Source: Bacteroidales bacterium
GTDB lineage: Bacteria > Bacteroidota > Bacteroidia > Bacteroidales > JAADGE01
Assembly (NCBI GenBank): GCA_026987795.1
Contig: JALSMF010000465.1
Coordinates: 1-5,906 of the forward strand
Direction of reading: 5' to 3'
DNA: 5,906 bases
In this document: one piece after another, positions 1 through 5,445 of the stretch
How positions within the stretch are numbered: position 1 is the stretch's first letter
How the letters are laid out: every line of letters begins with the position of its first letter
Program-made: the position numbers and the translations under genes
Notes under the pieces: model-generated
What the model saw: the letters and a program-made list of their open reading frames with translations, nothing else
Told to the model about the DNA's origin: nothing
Databases searched by the model: none

Positions 1-111
1 AGTCAGGTTTGTGATTTCGAGTATTTTGTTTAATTTTTCTTTGTTGACTTTTTTTGTTTCGTCAAATTTTTTTACGGCATATCGCCAAAGCATTATTTCT
101 TTAAGGTTCAT
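1..111 (-). CDS. Nitroreductase-family NAD(P)H-dependent flavoprotein, N-terminal part only (runs off left edge)
   Basis: An ATG at 111-109 opens a frame of 37 codons with no stop before the window edge, so the 3' part is missing. The peptide begins MNLKEIMLWRYAVKKFDETK and continues VNKEKLNKILEITNLT. This matches the N-terminus of nitroreductase-family enzymes, FMN proteins that reduce nitro compounds, quinones or enones with NAD(P)H in the cytoplasm. Compared from memory with E. coli NfsB, Arg10 and Lys14 fall at the positions that contact the FMN phosphate, and the F-D pair at 16-17 and the following amphipathic helix also line up. The family usually continues with a P-S-S motif just past this point, which cannot be seen here. 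The ATG lies 5 bases after the yjjX stop, suggesting co-transcription. The family call is fairly firm despite the short length. The substrate and subfamily cannot be told. Confidence 0.8.
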   Translation of the reverse strand, partial: MNLKEIMLWRYAVKKFDETKKVNKEKLNKILEITNLT

Positions 112-116
112 AATTT

Positions 117-650
117 TTAATAAAGTTCGTTATTAATAAACGGAATAAGGGCTAAAATAACGGCTTGTTTGTAATATTGTGCTCGTGAAACAGTATTTTT
201 TGTAAGGATACCTACTGCTCCGTTTTTCTTTTTTGAGTCTTTTTTATTGAAAATAATATCATCTGCTTCTCCGAGTTCATATCCTTTGTCGAGTAAGTCT
301 GTTATTTTTTTCGGCAAAAAGAAACTTGCTGTTTTTGCTTTTCCTGTTTTGTTGTCGGAGATAATGTAAATCCAGGCAAATGCTCGGGTTTCGTTTTTGT
401 TTTTTTCGGTTCCGCCTTCAATTCCTACCCAGAAATCGGCATCCTGAATTTTTGTTTTTGCATTTTCGGCTCTGTTTTTTGCTCCGTTAAAAGTTTCTTC
501 ATTGTTTTTAGGTTGGTCGGAGACACCGGAAGGAACAGATGTTGATAAAAAAATAAGTTCGTTTTTTTTAAAGACTTCTGTAAAAGCATCTTTTACGGCT
601 TGTTTTTTTACCGGATTTTCCGAAGCGGTTACAATTTTATACTTAATCAT
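117..650 (-). CDS. yjjX: Inosine/xanthosine triphosphatase, YjjX family
   Basis: This 177-residue cytoplasmic protein matches the YjjX NTPase family, which hydrolyses non-canonical purine nucleoside triphosphates (ITP, XTP) to keep deaminated bases out of nucleic acids. E. coli YjjX is about 170 residues, so this gene is full length. Family motifs are seen in order: the nucleotide-loop sequence TASENPVKKQAV at 8-19, SGVSDQP at 41-47, EETFNGAKNRAENA at 51-64, ADFWVGIEGG at 71-80, FAWI at 91-94, the G-A-V-G-I segment at 144-148, and the C-terminal block RAQYYKQAVILALIPF at 156-171. A slightly longer Lys/Asn-rich loop follows position 80. The ATG at 650 gives the usual family N-terminus, with the first strand (KYKIVTA) directly after Met. 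It starts 4 bases after the stop of the wzz-like gene and ends 5 bases before the nitroreductase start, so it is probably translated from the same message. Family membership is near certain; the exact substrate preference is inferred from the family. Confidence 0.95.
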   Translation of the reverse strand: MIKYKIVTASENPVKKQAVKDAFTEVFKKNELIFLSTSVPSGVSDQPKNNEETFNGAKNRAENAKTKIQDADFWVGIEGGTEKNKNETRAFAWIYIISDNKTGKAKTASFFLPKKITDLLDKGYELGEADDIIFNKKDSKKKNGAVGILTKNTVSRAQYYKQAVILALIPFINNELY

Positions 651-654
651 AAAA

Positions 655-1533
655 TTAAGAATTGTTTCTGTTCTTTTCGTAATCTTTAGCTTTTTTTATG
701 AAAACAATGACGGCGATAATAAAGACGGCAAAAAATAAAGAAACGGCTGTATTTATTATTAATGCTGTTTTTATACTTGTTTTTACGGCTCCGGGTGTAT
801 AAAAATTTTCGACAAGTTTTGCTTGTTTTATATTTTGCAGTTCGTTTTTCAGTTTTTCTTTCAATGAAGTCATCATAATACTTTCACCGAAAAAAGAATT
901 GTCTTTAAATATTATTAAATCGTTTATTTTTCCGTCTTTCAGGAATTTTTCCTGCAGGCTGTCAAGTTCTTTAATTTTTTTGTCTGTTGTTTTTATAATA
1001 TTTATAATCATTAACGAATCTTCACTTGTTTTACTTTTAACATATGAATTATTATTTATGAGATTAATAATTCCGTTTCCGAGATTGTTAAAGATAATTT
1101 TATTTGATGCTGTTGCATTTACTTTTACTATACTTCCGGGAGCTTCGTTTTTGTCAAATTTATATATTGAAGATATTGACTTTAAGTGTTTTAAATCTTT
1201 AGTGTCAATGTTCATTTTTTTTGCCAGAATTTCAGTGTTTCCGTTTTTCAGCATTTCATTTGCTTGGCTTATAATTCCCGTAATTATTTCTGCCGGATTT
1301 TTTTCGTAACGTTTGGCGTATTCCTTTAAAGTTATTGCATACATATAGTTATTATCCGGTTTTACTGATAATATCATCGATGATGTGTATTTTTCCGGAG
1401 ACGAATAGTTTTTTGCAAACGTAAAGACTACTGCTGAGAGAACGGCAATTATTATAACTAAATAGTATTTTTTTAAATATAAGTAAATTTTTATAAGCAG
1501 TTCAAATAAATCTATTTCGTTTTTGTTGTCCAT
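655..1533 (-). CDS. Wzz-like polysaccharide chain-length determinant / copolymerase protein
   Basis: This 292-residue inner-membrane protein has the layout of Wzz-type polysaccharide copolymerases. A short cytoplasmic N-terminus containing EIDLFELLIKIYLYLKKYY leads into a first membrane helix at about 23-40. A large periplasmic portion follows, with charged helical, probably coiled-coil sequence at about 170-240. Then comes a segment with FYTPGAV at 244-250, a second membrane helix at about 257-280, and a Lys-rich cytoplasmic tail. The 'I-D-L-x-E-L' opening and the Pro-containing stretch just before helix 2 are typical of the Wzz/FepE/Etk N-terminal family. Wzz proteins set the length of O-antigen or capsule chains made by Wzy polymerase. 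No tyrosine-kinase domain follows helix 2, so this is the kinase-free form. No glycosyltransferase, Wza, Wzx or Wzy gene is visible nearby, so the polymer is unknown. It lies 50 bases after the TPR gene and 4 bases before yjjX. The family call rests on topology plus motifs; the role is inferred. Confidence 0.85.
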   Translation of the reverse strand: MDNKNEIDLFELLIKIYLYLKKYYLVIIIAVLSAVVFTFAKNYSSPEKYTSSMILSVKPDNNYMYAITLKEYAKRYEKNPAEIITGIISQANEMLKNGNTEILAKKMNIDTKDLKHLKSISSIYKFDKNEAPGSIVKVNATASNKIIFNNLGNGIINLINNNSYVKSKTSEDSLMIINIIKTTDKKIKELDSLQEKFLKDGKINDLIIFKDNSFFGESIMMTSLKEKLKNELQNIKQAKLVENFYTPGAVKTSIKTALIINTAVSLFFAVFIIAVIVFIKKAKDYEKNRNNS

Positions 1534-1583
1534 ATTTTAAATTTTTTGTGCAAAAAAAGCTATATTTCAATAATGAATAAAAT
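1534..1583 (-). other. Largest intergenic gap, with a short inverted repeat; possible internal promoter region
   Basis: These 50 almost pure A/T bases separate the TPR gene from the wzz-like gene and form the widest gap in the window. They contain a perfect inverted repeat: TTTTTTG at 1542-1548, a two-base spacer, and CAAAAAA at 1551-1557. The loop is too short and the stem too A/T-rich for a convincing rho-independent terminator. On the minus strand, a TTG followed by a TA-GC-T7-G stretch resembles the Bacteroidota -33/-7 promoter pattern (TTG, TAnnTTTG), but the T-run is four bases too long to fit. The gap may hold a weak promoter or a protein-binding dyad, or nothing. Confidence 0.2.
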
Positions 1584-2795
1584 TTATTTGCAATATTTTA
1601 TCAAATAATCATCGGCTTTGTTGTAGTTCATAGATTTTGCTTTTTTAAAATCTTCACACGCTTCTTTGTATTTATATTGTTTAATTTCTGCTATTCCTTT
1701 TTTATACCATACTTCGGGCAGTTTCGGATTTAGGTCGAGAGCCATAAGGTAATTATTTACGGCAGATTCGTAGGTTTTGGTTTTGAAATAAGCATCTCCG
1801 CAATATATAAAATATTCGTATTTGCTGTGGTCTTTTTTTATGCTTTCATTAAGTTCTTCGAGAGCATTTATGTATTCTGACTGTAAATATGATAATTTCC
1901 CTTTAATAAAATGAGCTTCGGCATTATCCGGGAAAAATGATAAAAATGTATTAATACTTTTTTTTGCCGAGTCGTATTTTTTTAATTTTATATCGTTTTT
2001 TGCTTTATTAATCAGTATTTCGGGGCTGTAAAAATCGGTATTTATGATTTCCGTATATATTTTATCGGCGATTTTGTTTTTATCTGCAAGTCGGTAAGCA
2101 TTTGCAGCCTTAGTTTTATATGTTAAATTACGTTTTTTTATTTTCGATGCTTTTAAGTATGAGTTTGCAGCTGCTTTAGGATCTTTTGTCAGCATTAGTA
2201 AATCGCCTCTCATTTCAAATGCCCTGTGTCTTTTTTGGTTTTTTATAATTAATTTATCCAGGATGTCAAAAGCTTCTGCAAAATTTTCTTTTGAGATTTG
2301 GTATTTTGCTTCGTCAAGTTTTTGTTCGTAACTGCTGTAATGTTTTTCTTTCCAAAAATTTATCCATACTTTTTCATTTTCTGAATTTGAAAAAGAGGGC
2401 AGGAGTTTAATTTCGGAGCGGAGAAGTTTGTCGGGATATTTCAGGTAAATTTTAAGATATTCAACGGCTTTATAATGTTGATTTGTTTCGGCAAAGCATT
2501 CTGCAATTTTTAATGCAGCTGTTTTATTTTTCAGTTTGAAAGCTTTTTTATAATATTTTAATGCATTTTCAAAATCTTTAAGTTTAAAATATGCATCTCC
2601 TTTCAGCATTAAATATCTGTCGGTTTTTACAGACGGCAAATTATCATCTTTAAGGATATTAACGGTATTATTGTAGTCTTTTTTTACGTATTCGGCATAA
2701 GCTTTTTGATAAATTGAATTTTTTTCCTGAGAAAAAATAAAAGTTGTTTGCAGTATTAAAAAAGAGAGAATATATGTCAGTCTGATAGTTTTCAT
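1584..2795 (-). CDS. Exported tetratricopeptide-repeat (TPR) protein
   Basis: This 403-residue protein starts with a signal peptide (MKTIRLTYILSFLILQTTFI, then FS-Q), with likely cleavage after Ser22 to leave an N-terminal Gln, common in Bacteroidota. The mature part is nearly all helical TPR repeats. Good units lie at about 27-55, 60-90, 92-120, 158-186, 190-220, 224-252, 257-286, 290-322, 324-355 and 359-390, with the usual small-residue and aromatic pattern (such as GDAYFKLKDFENALKYYKKA at 67-86). A less repeat-like, Trp-containing segment lies at about 130-155. TPR arrays bind other proteins, so a periplasmic or outer-membrane scaffold role is likely, but no partner can be read from sequence. 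The frame stays open upstream to an ATG at 2849. I chose 2795 because the extra 18 residues are polar, would bury the signal peptide, and would overlap the upstream coding region. At 2795 the start falls one base after the upstream stop, implying coupled translation. There is no lipobox cysteine. The protein is very Lys-rich. Confidence 0.88.
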   Translation of the reverse strand: MKTIRLTYILSFLILQTTFIFSQEKNSIYQKAYAEYVKKDYNNTVNILKDDNLPSVKTDRYLMLKGDAYFKLKDFENALKYYKKAFKLKNKTAALKIAECFAETNQHYKAVEYLKIYLKYPDKLLRSEIKLLPSFSNSENEKVWINFWKEKHYSSYEQKLDEAKYQISKENFAEAFDILDKLIIKNQKRHRAFEMRGDLLMLTKDPKAAANSYLKASKIKKRNLTYKTKAANAYRLADKNKIADKIYTEIINTDFYSPEILINKAKNDIKLKKYDSAKKSINTFLSFFPDNAEAHFIKGKLSYLQSEYINALEELNESIKKDHSKYEYFIYCGDAYFKTKTYESAVNNYLMALDLNPKLPEVWYKKGIAEIKQYKYKEACEDFKKAKSMNYNKADDYLIKYCK

Positions 2796-2796
2796 T

Positions 2797-5418
2797 TTAT
2801 TCTGTTTTTGAATTTCCGTTATTTCCGAATATTCTGATAAGCCCGGCAATGTTTCTTACTGATATGCCGGACAGGCGTTTTTCATAAACATCGCAGATAT
2901 AGTAATACACACCGTCAGATACCGGTTTTCCGGTTACAAAATCTTTTCCGTCCCAATTAATATCAGGGTCTTCGGTTTTGAAAACTTCGTTACCCCAACG
3001 ATTATAAATTGTCATATCAATTTTTTCAACAAATTTATACGGATAAGGTTTAAAAAGGTCGTTAATACCGTCGCCGTTCGGAGTAAAAACATTCGGGAGT
3101 TCGTAATAATCGCAATTGTCTATACAAACTCTTGTAAGTTCTTCAGGTTTTATATAGTTGCCGGCAGAATCTTGTGCCGAAACAACATAGCATGCGCCGA
3201 GAGACTCTTCGGGTGCGTGAATATAGTTTCTTACTGTGTTGTCGGTAATTGTATCAATAAGTTGAAATGCTCCGACTGTTGTATCGGAATAAAATATCAG
3301 GAAGTTATCAATATCCGGAGCACATTCGGTATTAACTGTCCAAGACAGATAATTTTGAAATAAATCGCAATCGCTTGAGAGTGTAAGGCTGACAGGACAG
3401 GGAGGTATTGTGTCCTGCGGAGATACACAAATTTCTTGTGAGTAATTAATCAAAGGTTTCGGAATAAAATCTAAACCGTATTGCCCGTAACTTTTTATTT
3501 TATACCAATAATTTGAGTCATTACTTAATCCTTTGTCGGTATATTGAGTTCCGATAAAAGAGGCTATTGAGTCGTAAGGTATTGCGTTTGCATTGCAATC
3601 AGAATCGGATCTTTTACGATACAGAGTGTAAATATAATTAGTCCAAGGCGTATTATCGTTTATTTTTATTGTCATTTTCCTGTCGCCCGGAATGCCTTCT
3701 ATAAATAATGAAGAGCTGTGAGAATTGCTTCCTATAAGTTCCCAGTCGGTTCCGTTTTGATTGTAAAGTCCTATTTCATAAGATTTTCCGTTGTTTTTTG
3801 TGTCGATAAGCGTATCTGTAAAAGTTGTATCCGTAATTCCGTTATTTTCCCCGATGTCAGTAAAGTTTTCCCAGATTTGTCCTGCACTTGATTTTATAAT
3901 GTACTTATACGGTCCGGGGTAAGTTCCCGTGTCAAATTCTGTCGGCTGCATCCATGTAAGGTGAATGCTTCCGTTTTGCTCATCGGTGTATGTTACGTTT
4001 GTTTCTGTAATAACGGGTGCAGCTCTGATGAGTTCGGTGCATACTTCGTTTGAAACATAACTTTCTGCTCCGTCATCAAAAAATGCAATAATTCTATAGC
4101 ACCAATTATATCCTTGCGGTAATCCGTAGCCGTTAAAGTCGTCTTCAAAACTTGTTGCCGATGAGCCTGTTACGTATCCTGCAAGCACGTATCCTGAGTT
4201 TGGCGGTATTCCTGTCTCGCATTCGGCAGGAGTAAAATTGTAAGGTTCGCTTCGTCTGTATATTCTGAATCCTGCTGCATTGTCGCATTGATAAGAATCC
4301 CAGTTCAGAATTACGGAGTTTGAACCGGGTGTTGCCGTAAGGTTTTGCGGAGCAGGGGCTACTACCGTAACCATCACGTTTTTGTATGCCGTTAGTTGAA
4401 CTTCAGGGTTTTGGTCCGTTGCTTTGAAAAGTATGTTGTAAGGTTGTTTTCTGATGTGCTCACAAAGTGTCTCCCAGTGAAAAGTTGCAGTTAAAGGGCT
4501 CGCTCCGGAAGTTTCCGGAAATATTGCAGGATTGTTTGTAAATTGAAAAACGCCTCCGGATGCAGACAGTATTATATCGTCACCGTCAGGGTCTATAGCT
4601 GTAACGTCAAAGTTTATTGTATTTCCTGCCGTAACACAGAAATCCGGCAAGTCGTTTATTACAGGCGGTCGGTTATCTGTTTCTTGAACTTCAATTTGCA
4701 TATCTCGTTCTATTTCTCCTATTTTTATACCGTTTCGCCATTCTTCAATAAGCATGGCAACATTGTATTCTCCTATTTGTACGGGTGCGTCCCAGACAAA
4801 ATCGCCCGAAACAGGGTCAACGTATAAGTCGTTGCTTGCGGCAGGGAAAGTATACCCCGGGATGGGCTGACCGTTGTCTCCGAGGCAAACTGTTATTTTA
4901 TATGAAAGGCTGTCGCCGTCGGGGTCGTAAGCATTCGGGTTATGTATGAATATTTGTCCCAATGCGGCTTTATCTACAGGCGGATTTAGAAGTATAGGGG
5001 TGTTGTTTGCTCCTATGTCGGGGTCGATTTTAAGTGTTGTTTTTATAGTAAATACAACAGTTACCGATTCCGGGATATTCACAATGCCTCTGTTTCTGTT
5101 CGGGTCTGACATAACTATTTGATATACGCCGGCTCCCGGAAAGGTATGTTGCATTATGTATGTGTTTTTTTGAATATCGTTAGGTAAATACTGAATATTA
5201 ATTCGGGGTATTTCAGAACTTGTTCCGTCACCCCACTGCATTGTTAAAACATTTCTTGTTTCGTTTGCGGCACTGGGGGTGTATGTATATGTTATTAGTG
5301 TAATCTCGTAAGTATTTCCGGATATATGCTTATAAGTAATTTCTCCGGCACGATTATGTGTGGCGAATAAATTGAATGAAAGCAAAAAAGATATAATATA
5401 CAGTGCAGTTTTTTTCAT
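2797..5418 (-). CDS. Secreted multidomain protein with T9SS type B (gliding motility-associated) C-terminal sorting domain
   Basis: This 873-residue protein begins with a signal peptide (MKKTALYIISFLLSFNLFA, cleavage near residue 19). The mature N-terminus is THNRAGEITY, a sequence that opens many large secreted Bacteroidota proteins. Visible regions are: a beta-rich, PKD-like region at about 22-130 with QWGDGT at 61-66 and FPGAGVYQIVMSD at 93-105; two Ig/cadherin-like modules at about 135-245 and 250-354, each with a DPDGD motif; and fibronectin type III-like modules at about 355-463, 466-575, 576-670 and 675-765. A type B sorting domain occupies about 773-865, with ELPNVFTPNGDGINDLF, then IYNRWGNEVF, WDGKD and PVSDGVYYYI. 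This domain directs export through the type IX secretion system. There are 16 cysteines, mostly in the FN3-like part, and no enzyme motif that I recognise, so a structural or adhesive surface role is most likely. It starts 27 bases after the DUF6702-like gene and ends one base before the TPR gene. Export route is well supported; function is unknown. Confidence 0.93.
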   Translation of the reverse strand: MKKTALYIISFLLSFNLFATHNRAGEITYKHISGNTYEITLITYTYTPSAANETRNVLTMQWGDGTSSEIPRINIQYLPNDIQKNTYIMQHTFPGAGVYQIVMSDPNRNRGIVNIPESVTVVFTIKTTLKIDPDIGANNTPILLNPPVDKAALGQIFIHNPNAYDPDGDSLSYKITVCLGDNGQPIPGYTFPAASNDLYVDPVSGDFVWDAPVQIGEYNVAMLIEEWRNGIKIGEIERDMQIEVQETDNRPPVINDLPDFCVTAGNTINFDVTAIDPDGDDIILSASGGVFQFTNNPAIFPETSGASPLTATFHWETLCEHIRKQPYNILFKATDQNPEVQLTAYKNVMVTVVAPAPQNLTATPGSNSVILNWDSYQCDNAAGFRIYRRSEPYNFTPAECETGIPPNSGYVLAGYVTGSSATSFEDDFNGYGLPQGYNWCYRIIAFFDDGAESYVSNEVCTELIRAAPVITETNVTYTDEQNGSIHLTWMQPTEFDTGTYPGPYKYIIKSSAGQIWENFTDIGENNGITDTTFTDTLIDTKNNGKSYEIGLYNQNGTDWELIGSNSHSSSLFIEGIPGDRKMTIKINDNTPWTNYIYTLYRKRSDSDCNANAIPYDSIASFIGTQYTDKGLSNDSNYWYKIKSYGQYGLDFIPKPLINYSQEICVSPQDTIPPCPVSLTLSSDCDLFQNYLSWTVNTECAPDIDNFLIFYSDTTVGAFQLIDTITDNTVRNYIHAPEESLGACYVVSAQDSAGNYIKPEELTRVCIDNCDYYELPNVFTPNGDGINDLFKPYPYKFVEKIDMTIYNRWGNEVFKTEDPDINWDGKDFVTGKPVSDGVYYYICDVYEKRLSGISVRNIAGLIRIFGNNGNSKTE

Positions 5419-5445
5419 TTTAAATAAAGTTCGGTGAAATATAAG

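Noticed and set aside
502..738. 78-codon plus-strand frame opposite yjjX and the wzz-like stop
   Set aside because: It is a shadow of two well-supported minus-strand genes. The peptide has no family resemblance, and its low-complexity Phe/Ser/Ile content is the complement of Lys-rich codons.
899..1309. 136-codon plus-strand hydrophobic frame that could look like a membrane protein
   Set aside because: It lies wholly inside the wzz-like gene. The apparent membrane character comes from reading AAA/GAA-rich coding sequence backwards as TTT/TTC.
1542..1557. Inverted repeat considered as a rho-independent terminator
   Set aside because: The loop is two bases, each arm has a single G or C, and no T-run follows in the transcribed direction; a stable RNA hairpin is not expected.
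3172..3363. 63-codon plus-strand frame with several cysteines
   Set aside because: It is fully antisense to the FN3-like region of the cargo gene, with no recognisable motif and no start context.
4543..4827. 94-codon plus-strand frame
   Set aside because: It is antisense to the DPDGD modules of the cargo gene; its composition looks random and no homology is recognised.
2797..5418. Possible horizontal transfer of the cargo gene, because it looks more G/C-rich than its neighbours
   Set aside because: The contrast is explained by protein content: the cargo is rich in Gly, Pro, Asp and Thr, while the flanking proteins are rich in Lys, Asn and Ile. It also shares the tight junction with the TPR gene.
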